A stretch of DNA of 64,000 nt from Sphaerulina vaccinii (lineage: Eukaryota; Ascomycota; Dothideomycetes; Mycosphaerellales; Mycosphaerellaceae), in contig JAKUDP010000006.1 of the NCBI GenBank assembly GCA_022570795.1, positions 2,170,001 to 2,234,000 on the forward strand. The letters are read 5' to 3'. A model generated the notes under the pieces. That model made no database searches. It saw nothing but the letters and a program-made list of their open reading frames with translations, and was not told the origin of the DNA. A program made the translations under genes and the position numbers. Positions 54,004 through 63,726 of this stretch are shown in pieces. Positions within the stretch are counted from its first letter, which is position 1. Every line of letters begins with the position of its first letter.

Positions 54004-55856
54004 CGCAGAATTCTGTCAGCATATCATGCTTGAGCAAGGCCGAAGCCATAATGTGTAGAAGGAGGGAGTGGGTTCAAGTCGAAGTGAGCAGAAGACCGGC
54101 TGAGGACGAACGCTCGCAGCTGCCAGAAATGAGGGTACATATCTGCAACGGCATTGTGACCCCTCAGCAGCGGCGATTGGTGAAGTGGTGCAGTTCGTAA
54201 ATGGTTGGTTCTTACTGGTCTTGGGCGTCGCCGCACCCTAACAACTCCTGAGGTCAATGACCTCCGAGAAAACAACGTCAAGGTTGGTAGGCATTGATGC
54301 TCTCGTCGTTGCTGAGGTCTTTTTGTTTTGCGGCCGCCACGTCTTCAATTTATCAAAGTGACGTGACGGCCGCCTTCGGAAGAGCTGATAGATGTAGCAA
54401 GAGTCTATGCCAGTCAGCATGTGCTCTCTAACTCCTTTGAGCTACTGTGGCATCGAGAGTGTAGACGAGACGGTATGGGAGAATGTCCTGTTTCTCAGAG
54501 AAGAAGTGAAACTATCGATGTCATTCCAGAGTTGGTCTGCCGCTGTGCTGGCAACGTCGAAGCTGTATGAATGTCCAAAATCACGTCGTTCTTGGAGAAG
54601 GCATCGACCTGGCTCAATGTTTCTGCTTCTCGTCGACGACCAGGTCATGGAAGTTCAAGGTGTGGGAGTATTGAGGGAGAGTCTTGGTTCTGAGAAGCGC
54701 CGTGAATGGAGCAGTGCTCTTCTTGTTCGTGATAGCCATGCTGTCGAGGTTGTAGGCGTGGTAGTGTCGAGAGTCAGACAGTTCTTGGAGAAGAAGGCGG
54801 GTTTAATGCTCTCCGATAGCGTGAAGACGCTGTGCCGTCAAGGGTGCAGACGAGGCGTGGTAGATATATGGTGCTGGCTCCGGAGGTTGGCAGCGGCGTC
54901 GTATTTCTGCCGTGCAGGGCGACGCGGTGTGCGACATGGTGGTGATGGGAACGCTGAAGATGGGCGGAGAGGGAGGGAATGTCTTACCTGCATGTCTTTG
55001 ACGTCTTTGAGGGTGTGATGTTGTTGTTGGTGTGGATGGCGAGTTCGAGGATGAAGGTCGAAGGAGGATGAAGGAAAGGAAATGGAAGTTGAGAAGTACT
55101 CAGGTCCAAGGCAGCTGTACGTAAGCGGAGCCCCCATAGCAACAAGCAAGCATCGTTGCTTCACTTCAGACGCGTTGACCATGTAGCTTTGATCAACGAA
55201 CGAGTACCACTGAGTGAAGCAGATAAACCACGATCGATGCTAGGAAGGTCTTTCCCTACACTGGACAAAGTCGCAATCGTCCACGTAGATGCTGCTTCAT
55301 CACTGACGCGTCGAAGATACATCTTAGCTCGAACGGTCAAGGTTCTTTCGCCCACAACAAACAATTATCGCGCCATGACCCTGGTAGTAGCGGACTGGGA
55401 CCTTATCTGCACTTAGGTTCAGCTTCACTTGACCGTCTCCCAACACCGACGATCTACGCCCAAAGCGTGACGATCAAGCAGCAGGCGAGAGAACGACCAG
55501 CAAGGATCGGGCAGACATCTACTCGTTGACCTCGACTACAAGCCCATTAGACAATATTGAAGCGGTTTTGATCTGATTGGCACAGTCAGGATCAGGCCAT
55601 CGGTAGAGGATGATGCATCAGCAGCCATGATCGATCATCCCTCCAGACGGAATGAGATGCATTGGAAGAGGGTTGAAGAAAAGCCAGACACATGAAGAGC
55701 GTCATCGTAACATTGTTCTTAGACCTGATCTGAAGCCTCATTCTACGATTGAAGTAAACACTTTTCATCATCTTCCCCCTTCCTCTTATAATCTCGACTT
55801 TCCACGTCATCCACTAAGACACCCTCTTTCTTTTCGTATCGACACTGCTAGTCAAT
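54004..55856. other. no gene firmly supported
   Basis: A 203-codon plus-strand frame (54407-55018) overlaps several short minus-strand frames with small exon-like pieces (for example MAITNKKSTAPFTALLRTKT and ..NDIDSFTSSLRNRTFSHTVS). Which strand codes cannot be decided by eye. Confidence 0.3.
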
Positions 55857-57872
55857 CTAACGACCAGCAGCAACGCCCGCTGATCCACCAACGGCAGCAG
55901 TAAGTCCAGCAAGCGCACTAGTCAAACCAGCAGTACCCGATCCACTCGCAGCACCAGAAACAGCCGGCAGCGCCTTCGTAAGATCACCAAGTCCACCCAA
56001 GTTCAAGGCATCCAGCAAGAAAAGCGCACCACCAGCAGAAGGGTTTGACACATTTGGCACAAGCACCTGAAGAGCAGTGAGGAGGCTCGAAGGATCAGCC
56101 AGCAGGGTCGTCGGGGTGACACCAGTGGGGAGGGCTTGAATGATGCTGAGGACGGATAACAAATCTGGGAGACTGATGCCCGAAGCTGCGCCTTGAAGGG
56201 CTGGAAGGTTGGTCAAGGCGGAGAGGGCACCGAGGTTTCCGATGTTCAAGGTGGAGAAGAGGCTCAGGAGGTTGAGAGCGGAGGAGAGTTGGGTGAGTTG
56301 GCCTGTGGAGAGGACGACGGAGACTGGTGCGATGACGGCTTGGGCGAGACCACTGATGATGCTGCTAATCGAGGCAGGGATTGGGAGGAGGTCGACCTGA
56401 GAACTGTTAGCAGGAGCGGGGAAATGGTGGTGGAGCATGACACGTACGATGTTCAGTACGATAGAACCAAGACCCAGGTTACCAAGAACACCTGTCACCG
56501 AGGACAGAGGACCACCGCTGAGCGAGAGGCCTGATACGAGACCAGTGACAGCTCCAAGCGGGTTGCCAGAGGTCACGCCACCAGTCAGGCCGGAGACGGC
56601 ACCCTGGACAGTGGTTGTGAGACCGCTTGTGCCTCCAGAGGTGGCGCCAGTCAAAGCACCGCCGATGGAACTCTGTACACCAGAAAGTAAGCTTCCGCCA
56701 CTTTGACCAGTCAAAGTACCAACAACTTGACCCACAGGAAGAAGCTGGCCGTTCGTGACAGGCGCAAGAGCGTTGCCAAACAGGCCACTGAGAGGGTTGC
56801 TGTTGGAGAGGAGGCCGCCAGTAACGGCCTGTGTTACACCAGTGAGCGAGCCAAGGCTCGAGAGACCTGAAAGAGACTGACGCTTCTCCTGAGCATTGCT
56901 GTCCAGCTTCATGCGGCCAACAGCGCTGATTGGAACAGCCGATGTCACGCTGCCTGCGACTGGGATATTCTGAGCAGCTGAAGCGATAGTGGCGATAATG
57001 GTTGCGAGCTGCTCAGTCAATGATTCAATAAGAGTTGTGCCCAGATTGGCCAAGATGGCTTGAACTGGGGAAATAGCAGCGAGAGGAACCAATGGAAGAC
57101 CAGTTGGCAACGATGGAATCTGAATTGGCAGAGCAGAGATGGGTAGATCTGCTGGGAGTCCGCTTGGCAGCGTGGACAGCACGCCTGTTGGGAGAGCCGA
57201 GATGGGAGCGCTAAGGGGCAAGCTCAGAGGCAGACCCGATGGAAGCAGAGCGACGATGTTCGATGGCAAGAGCGATAGAGGGAGGCTTGGTGCCAGACTC
57301 GAAGTCGGGAGTGGAAGGGCGCTCAGGGCGGTCAAGACAGCAGACAGGTTTGGTACGCCTGAGTTGGCTGGGAGACCCGCCAGCGACGAGAGCAGAGAGG
57401 TTGAGGCGAGCGGAACCGTAAGCACTTTGGTCACTGAAAGGATGGAGCCAGTTGGGAGGGCGAGGTTTGGGAGTCCACTGACTGCTGGTAGAGCTGGCAA
57501 TCCTGAGACATCAGGCAGAGATGGTACTGAGACTGGCAAACCGGACAGTCCAGGGACAGAGACGGATGGCAATGCTGGCAGAGCCACCGATGGGACCGCG
57601 ACTGATGGGACTGCAAGCGATGGCACTGCAGGCGCACCGGGCAAGGATACCGGCAACGCAGAGAGAGCTGGGAGACCAGGTGCTGATACTGGCAAGCTAG
57701 GCAAACTGACGCCAGTGACCGGGAGATTCGAAGGAACTGCTGGAACTGCTGGGATAGACACAGGAAGTCCAGTAGGGACAGCCACCGCTGGCACAGACAC
57801 AGCTGGCACAGAAGGTACTGCAACGCCGCCAAGGAGGCCACCAAGAGCGCCGAGTTGAGGGTTCGGAGCCAT
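55857..57872 (-). CDS. Pro/Val/Leu/Ser-rich low-complexity protein, 654 aa
   Basis: Minus-strand ATG at 57872 (MAPNPQLGALGGLLGG). Exon 1 is 56448-57872 and exon 2 is 55857-56396; the 51-nt intron (GTACGT, branch GCTAAC, CTCAG) is a multiple of three and stop-free, so the unspliced frame is also open. Residues 1-300 are degenerate repeats of (V/L)P(S/A)(V/L)(S/A)(V/L)P; the second half is Gly/Ser/Leu-rich. A dibasic site in NAQEKRQSLSG near residue 330 resembles a Kex2 site. No convincing N-terminal signal peptide is seen, so secretion is uncertain. It could be a wall or surface protein. Plus-strand ORFs here are antisense to the repeats. Confidence 0.65.
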   Translation of the reverse strand: MAPNPQLGALGGLLGGVAVPSVPAVSVPAVAVPTGLPVSIPAVPAVPSNLPVTGVSLPSLPVSAPGLPALSALPVSLPGAPAVPSLAVPSVAVPSVALPALPSVSVPGLSGLPVSVPSLPDVSGLPALPAVSGLPNLALPTGSILSVTKVLTVPLASTSLLSSLAGLPANSGVPNLSAVLTALSALPLPTSSLAPSLPLSLLPSNIVALLPSGLPLSLPLSAPISALPTGVLSTLPSGLPADLPISALPIQIPSLPTGLPLVPLAAISPVQAILANLGTTLIESLTEQLATIIATIASAAQNIPVAGSVTSAVPISAVGRMKLDSNAQEKRQSLSGLSSLGSLTGVTQAVTGGLLSNSNPLSGLFGNALAPVTNGQLLPVGQVVGTLTGQSGGSLLSGVQSSIGGALTGATSGGTSGLTTTVQGAVSGLTGGVTSGNPLGAVTGLVSGLSLSGGPLSSVTGVLGNLGLGSIVLNIVRVMLHHHFPAPANSSQVDLLPIPASISSIISGLAQAVIAPVSVVLSTGQLTQLSSALNLLSLFSTLNIGNLGALSALTNLPALQGAASGISLPDLLSVLSIIQALPTGVTPTTLLADPSSLLTALQVLVPNVSNPSAGGALFLLDALNLGGLGDLTKALPAVSGAASGSGTAGLTSALAGLTAAVGGSAGVAAGR

Positions 57873-59426
57873 GATGAGAGAGTGTTGTGGAAAAAAGTGA
57901 ATGTATTGCTGTGGACGATCGACGTCTTGCTATGAGACTTCGATTCTGGTGATGCTGCTGGGAGACATGTTATATGCTGCCTGAGTCCTCTTTCATCATG
58001 GTGCAGGAGGATCACGATGTCTTCAGATTCCGCATTCTTCAGAAATGCTGCCTGGATATTGGCAGTCGCAGCATGAGACGTGAGACCGTGGCGTCGGTAT
58101 TATGCTCAAAGAAGTGCACCAACTCGATGCGATCACGTTCCCGCGCCAATTCGTTGGCGTTTGTTGAGGTTGCTATAAGGGGCCTGCCGTGGTACCGGTG
58201 ATATGGTATTGGAGAAGTTAGCATAGCGGAGTGCATTCGGCCCTTGCGTGGGGAGGCTTGAGGTATGTTGACTTCGGCATGCCGATCAGGTTTTCTGGGA
58301 TGCCATCAGGCACGGTGAAGCCGATGGCGGTATATGATGTGCTCGATGGAACATTGCTGGAAGCTCGAAGGAATTGCTGTTCTCGGCAGAGCGGTATGGC
58401 ATCGTGATCTTCAGGCTGACCTTGCAGGATGTGTGCCTTGCCAAAGGACGATCTTACCTAACAAGACTCTGCGCTGGGAATTGCAATCACGCCCTTCTAT
58501 GTCGCCAGCGTTGCCGGTGCTTGCGATATTCATGCTGGCTTGGACTCGTTTCATTGAAAGTCCACAAGGCCATAGCATCGGCTGATCTCTGCGCCTTCTC
58601 GAGCAAAGAAGACGGCGACCCGCTTGCAGGCATTTGGGATGCCTCGTCGCAAGCTCTGGAAGTGCCACCGTTTTGAATGAGCTGATCTATGACAGCAGCA
58701 ACAAAAGCTCGCGGACCAGGAACTTGCACGCACAGCTCGAACGCAGCAACCGGAAGCAGAGCCTCCTGGAAGGCTCATCGCCGAACTCCAAGGCTTCGGT
58801 CGTCGTAGCGGGAAGGAGGCAGCTTCGACAGACACCGATACTGCGCTCATCGACCTCGCAGCTTGATTTGGAGAACATATGCTGGGAACGACAGCTTGAT
58901 AGTATGACAATGAGTCGTCCTTGAGATGCACCCAGCGGACCAGCATCGCTAATTCCTGCGGCTTGGCATAGATGGATATTCTATTCTATTCCCGTCGGCA
59001 TGCCCATTTTGGGCTCTTCCGTGACTGCCTTAGGATATCTGCACCATGACAGCTTCCTTCCTCCACCATAACATAACCACAGAACGACATCGAAGTCATC
59101 AAACCATCACGAATGCAGACTGGGTCTCTGTTAAGGAGTGGCTCCGGCTCTGCAAGGAAATGGCAATGGCAGCCTCGGTCATCAGAAGCTTTGAGCTGAT
59201 CCCTCGTTCGCGCGGGGCGGGGCTATTACAGCATGCACAACCATACTTCTCACGAGGACCAGACCAGTAAATGAGGGGTCGTAGCAGTAGCAGCAGAGCA
59301 GCAGAGGTAGGAGCAGAGCAGTAGAAGAGAAGGAGAAAGAAGCTGAAGACGTCTTTTGCTGTCACACAGCACAGTACCATCCCCATCAAGGTGGCCATTA
59401 CTATCCTGACTCAGCTCCCCATCATC
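57873..59426. other. intergenic; possible small coiled-coil exon near 58.7 kb
   Basis: On the plus strand about 58695-58866 a frame reads QQQKLADQELARTARTQQPE to ..TDTALIDLAA after an acceptor-like GACAG, and could join ..DASSQALE upstream only through a 34-nt intron, shorter than is usual. Not claimed as a gene. Confidence 0.3.
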
Positions 59427-61019
59427 ATGCCTCCGAAGACCATGAGAGCTGTAGTTTTGAAAGGTGATTACGATATCGTAGTCGAAGACAGGCACGAAAC
59501 TCATATGTATAAGTCGACCTTTCAAGACAACTGCTAACTTATACACTTGTGTTTGTAGGCCATATCCGAAGCTCAAGAAGCCCACGGACGCGATCCTCAA
59601 AGTCACCTCGACGGGCATGTTCAGGACTTGAATGGCTGTGATCACGATGTGTTGCTGACTTGATTCCAGCTCTATGCGGATCTGATCTTCACTTCTACCG
59701 CGGGCACCTGAAATGCCCACCCAACTTCATCTGCGGGCACGAATTCGTGGGCGAAATTGTCGAAAAGGGAGAGAGCGTGAGCAAGTTCAACATCGGCGAT
59801 AAGGTGAGGAGATGAAAAAGCATGGACTGCAGTATGAAAGGCGTGCTGATGAGGCGGGATATAGGTCGTCGTGCCATTCTACACAGCCTGCGGAGAATGC
59901 TACTACTGTGTCCGAGGTCAAGCCTCACGTTGCGCAAAGGGCGAACTCTTTGGCAATTCTGCGCCTGCCAACACCGTGGTATTACACTGAAGCCTCAAGA
60001 ACTCCATATCGCAGACGCTAATCTTGGTGTACAGGATGGTATACACTGAAGCCTCAAGAACTCCATATCGCAGACGCTGATCTTGGTGTACAGGCGGCCA
60101 AGCCGAATACGTCCGCTGCCCATTGGCAGATACGACCTTCGTCCTCGCTCCCTCTGGAATTCCTGAAGAAATGCTGGTGCTAATGGCCGACATATTCCCC
60201 ACAGGCTACTTCGCCGCAGCGCGCTACCTCAAAGACTTAACTCCGCGAGACAAGAAAGAATATACAGTAGTTTGCGTGGGCTGCGGTCCAGTTGGAATCT
60301 GCGCTATAACATGCGCATTGACAATGGTCGACACGGCTTACGCGATTGACCCCGTACCTGAGCGTGTCGAGCAAGCAAAGGCACTCGGTGCCATTCCTAT
60401 CCACCTTAACGATCATCCTGTGCAGAAGATCAAAGATGCTACAGAAGGAAGAGGGGCGGACGTTGTCATGGAAGTCGTAGGACACGCTGACGCATGGAAC
60501 ATGGCCTTCGAGATGATAAGGCCTTGGGGCGCGATATCATCGATTGGAGTGCATACGGAGAAGTGGGAGGTCAATGGACTGCTGCTGTATGGAAAGAATG
60601 TGCAGATGGCTTTCGGAAGATGTCCTGTACGATCCATCTTCGAAGAAGCTCTGGAGCTGCTTGTTCAGGAGCAGAAGGTGAGCAGCCAAAGGCATCCCTA
60701 TTCACCACTGTCTCGACAAGTCCAAAGGCAGACCTGCCGAGACACATATGCGTTTTCCGAGATACTTGCTTACCTTTTACCTCCATCTTTTAGAAAGTGG
60801 CTTTCTTATGCGGGAAAACGATGAGTTTGGAACAGGCGCCGCAGGCTTATAAGGTGAGTACTGTTTCTCTTGCGTAGTGAGGGAGGGCATATGAGTTGTG
60901 GTGTGCTAACAGACGTTGTTTAGGACTTTGAACAGAGGCTGGTACACAAAATCGTGTTCAAGCCTCAGATGAGTGATGTGAAGGAGAAGGAGATCAAGGC
61001 AATTGACGGAACACGCTGA
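59427..61019 (+). CDS. zinc-dependent alcohol dehydrogenase (MDR family), 375 aa
   Basis: Eight exons: 59427-59506, 59559-59614, 59670-59803, 59865-59978, 60035-60038 (4 nt), 60094-60677, 60794-60853 and 60924-61019; the frame is kept throughout, 376 codons. The catalytic zinc site is in ALCGSDLHFYRGH (Cys near 48) and CGHEFVGEI (His 69, Glu 70); the structural zinc loop is CGECYYCVRGQASRC (Cys 99, 102, 105, 113). DGGQAEYVR and a Rossmann motif VGCGPVG near 191-197 follow, with an Asp soon after the second strand (AIDPVPER), suggesting NAD. The product is a cytosolic medium-chain dehydrogenase of unknown substrate. Intron 2 has a GC donor (GCATGT). A 59-bp tandem duplication made introns 4 and 5; intron 6 resembles an introner-like element. 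Confidence 0.9.
59976..60093 (+). repeat. 59-bp tandem duplication containing an intron, two copies
   Basis: Copy 1 (59976-60034) and copy 2 (60035-60093) differ by a shifted base at the left end and one A/G in the branch region (GCTAATC against GCTGATC). Each copy contains a donor (GTATT/GTATA), branch site and TACAG acceptor. Confidence 0.92.
60035..60038 (+). other. 4-nt microexon (GATG) between duplicated introns
   Basis: Supplies the Asp of the conserved DGGQAEY motif. A single-intron reading either shifts the frame or meets a TGA 12 bases into the first copy. Confidence 0.75.
60678..60793 (+). repeat. intron resembling an introner-like element, copy B
   Basis: The 3' half matches the intron at 36516-36662 (GCGTTTTC.GAGATACTTGCT.AC and CTTTTAG, with shared AAAG.CAGAC upstream). 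Confidence 0.7.
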
Positions 61020-61054
61020 GATAATCAAGGCAATGGACGGAGCACGCTGAGATG
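60993..61054 (+). repeat. 31-bp tandem duplication across the dehydrogenase stop codon
   Basis: atcaaggcaattgacggaac and following, repeated from 61024 with three substitutions; the first copy carries the TGA stop, so the second lies in the 3' UTR. Confidence 0.85.
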
Positions 61055-61516
61055 TAATAAGCGTCGGTACCAGATCAATACTGGAAGTTTGTAAGTCTTC
61101 ACTGCATGGCATGCTTAGCTTACGCCTAGGTTGCATGAAGGATCCCGAATGATGTGCTCAGCCTTTGGGTCTTGTTCATCTCCATGAAGGTTTTCGCTCA
61201 AGCATTACCAAGCAAGCGAGACTAGTGCATATAGTAAGCACTCTATCGCTAACGTGAGGGCCACCTACCTTGTATGGCCTACGCAACGAGCTTCGAGATG
61301 CACGAGCATACTGGGACCAGAGGTCCGCTGGCTCTACTTGCGTCGTGCACACAGGATGCTTCCGCAATACACTGGATAGTGTATGCTTATTACTGCTAAC
61401 AGACTTCCCACCTCACGTATACAATGGACCACGTATATCAGTCCCGTAATCGCTTTCCGCTGCTTCTGAAATTTGCTACTCCTCTTTCTAGGTCAGTGCA
61501 CTAATGTCGCTGAACA
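61055..61516. other. intergenic
   Basis: Nothing recognised. Confidence 0.35.
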
Positions 61517-63220
61517 ATGGACAAGCTCTCTCCGGAAACGTGCCTCGCACCATCGATAATCGACTGCCGAGCACGCAAATCTCCAGATCGGCACTTCGCT
61601 CAAGTTCCAAATGGCCAACTTCACAGGATGGCTTCCACGAATTCTCACACAGTTCCCTTGCCAAAGCGGTCAATCGTACTGCGTGGTGGCTGGACGATAT
61701 CCTTGGGACGGAGAGGTCTTTCTCGTACATCTGAGCGAACAATGTTCGCTATGCCTTGATTGTCTTTGCTAGTGTCAAGACCCGACGACAGCTTCTCGTG
61801 CCTTTCCCAGCGAACACGTAGCAGGGAATAGTCAAGCTGCTCGATGCCTGTGGCTGTTAGACTGTTCTTGGTAGCGGGAATGGTCTGACTGTCTGGGAGA
61901 CGATCAAAGAAGTAAAGCCGAACATGAAAATTCTTGAGCTACCGGAGCTAGACTTCTTCTTACACGAGAAGGGCGAAGTGGGACCATACCCATACAATGT
62001 CGGCCTAGAAGAAGGGCGCAAAGATCTGCTATACATGCTTCAAACTTCAGGTACTGTAGACCTCCTCATTTCGCAGATACATCTTCTCCGCTGACGACAA
62101 CTCAGGCAGCACTGGCGATTCAAAGCCAATCTCCTTCAACTGCCACTTCCTTGAGCTATGCCTCCAAGCCCACCTACACGACCTCGCTAGCCCAGCAGGT
62201 GATCAAATCGTACTAGCCGCTCTCATCCAGAACAATTACTGGCCGAACATGTTTCCGATTTCTTGGAGTGCGTCTCTCTTCGGCTGTACAATGTGGCCTC
62301 TGGCCTGAGACAACATCCCCATCTTTCTGCCAGCTGACGCGCCCTACGATCCAATGCCAGGACCAGACTATATCTGCGCAATGATGAAGTGGATACCAAG
62401 AGGGAACAAGAATGGAATCATGTTGGCTCCTGCTGTTTTGCGAGAGATCGTCAATCGCCATTTGGACATTCTGGAGGTGTTAAAGGAATGGGATTGGGTC
62501 GGGTATTGGAGGTGCTCCGCTCGATGAACACACTGGTGATGTTGTGAGCCAGTATGTTCGAGTGCAAAGTGTGATGGGATCAACTGTTGTGGCCCATACT
62601 GGATGTTGTTGAGCGAGCCTGAGGACTGGAAGTATACGCGACTATCGGACCTGCAGGGGTTTTGCTTGGAACCTTTCCTGGTCGATGAAGGCAAAGAAGA
62701 ACTGTACGAACTCTGCGTCCGGAGGATGGAACCAGAGGACAATCGTTCACCCTTCCTGCTTAACCTGATCTTGAAGCTTTACCACACAAAGGACTTGTTC
62801 GCTCCCGCCCCAGGACGAGCCGCATGCTGGAAAGGTGCTGGCAGTGTCGACGATTTCGTCAAGCTGTCAAGTCTGACGAAGGTCAACTCTACACAAATTG
62901 AGGGCGTGCTTGAATCGTGTGATGATGTCGATCGATGTCTTATTGGCGGGAATGACAGGAGTCGTCCTTGGGTCATTGTTCAGCTCAGCAAGGGAGTGCA
63001 GTCGAGGGACAAGTTTTGGAACGCCATGGAGAAGGCCAACAGCTTCTTGTATGGCGAGGCCAAGCTCGATGCGCGGTATGTGCTCTGTACTGATGTTGAG
63101 AGACCGATTCAGCGGACTGCGAAGGGCAGTGTGAATCGGAGAAAGACGGCGAAGATGTATGAGGCGGAGATCGAGAGGCTGTACAAAGAAGGCGGCAATC
63201 AAAAAGCTGTACTGCCAGTG
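61517..63220 (+). pseudogene. NRPS-like adenylation-domain (ANL family) pseudogene
   Basis: Broken frames on the plus strand follow an NRPS-like adenylating enzyme in order: MDKLSPETCLAPSIIDCRAR, a frameshift, FHEFSHSSLAKAVNRTAWWL, a stop, ANNVRYALIVFASVK, LLYMLQTS + intron (61... GTACTG..CTCAG near 62050-62105) + GSTGDSKPIS (the A3-type P-loop), FPISWSASLFGCTMWPLA, a TGA, DNIPIFLPADAPYDP, a frameshift, GGAPLDEHTGDVVSQYVRVQ and MGST, a frameshift, GPYWMLLSEPEDW, then YHTKDLFAPAP....WKGAGSVDDFVKLSSLTKVN and an ERPIQRTAKGSVNRR end. At least two nonsense changes and three frameshifts are visible. Thiolation and reductase domains, expected after it, are absent. Confidence 0.8.
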
Positions 63221-63726
63221 AGCCCGGGTAATGAGCTGATTTGTCCTCGCCTTCCAAGCCATGGTCACCTCCAGAGGGCTCGCGATTGCAAGGATGGCCA
63301 CCCTCATAGACTACAACAACGCGACCAGCTACCAGCGACAAGATCCTGTAATGAAGTATCGATCGGCTGGGCACAGAAAATATGCACAAGGCGGAGATTG
63401 ACAGACATGAGGGCACAAGGAACAGTGACGAGACAATGTGTGAGCATCGAATATCATCTATGGGATGAGGTATGCTATGAAGGTGACTTGTGCGGTCAAG
63501 AACCAGAAGCCATAACGAAGCAGGTGGTATGAATCGTTGTAGTGTGACCTCGCAGTCCACGCCTTACTTGCCTTCCAAAAATTCAAGACTGCCCTCCTCA
63601 GCGAATGCGACAACCCTGCCATCGAGGTCTGCGACCTACACCATCTCTTTCTTGACTCGACGATGAAGACCGGTCCTTCAACTTGCTTGTGGCCTTCTTT
63701 CTTCTTGCAGTACCAGATTGTGGACG
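63221..63726. other. no gene supported
   Basis: The frame of the last pseudogene segment stays open to 63532 but the text no longer resembles the family. Confidence 0.35.

Noticed and set aside
57139..57858. 239-codon plus-strand ORF rich in Gly, Arg and Thr
   Set aside because: It is the shadow of the Val/Pro/Leu repeat protein on the other strand; repetitive codons keep the antisense frame open.
58374..58946. Gene formed by ..DASSQALE joined to QQQKLADQEL.. near 58.7 kb
   Set aside because: The join needs a 34-nt intron with a weak donor and no credible start was found upstream.
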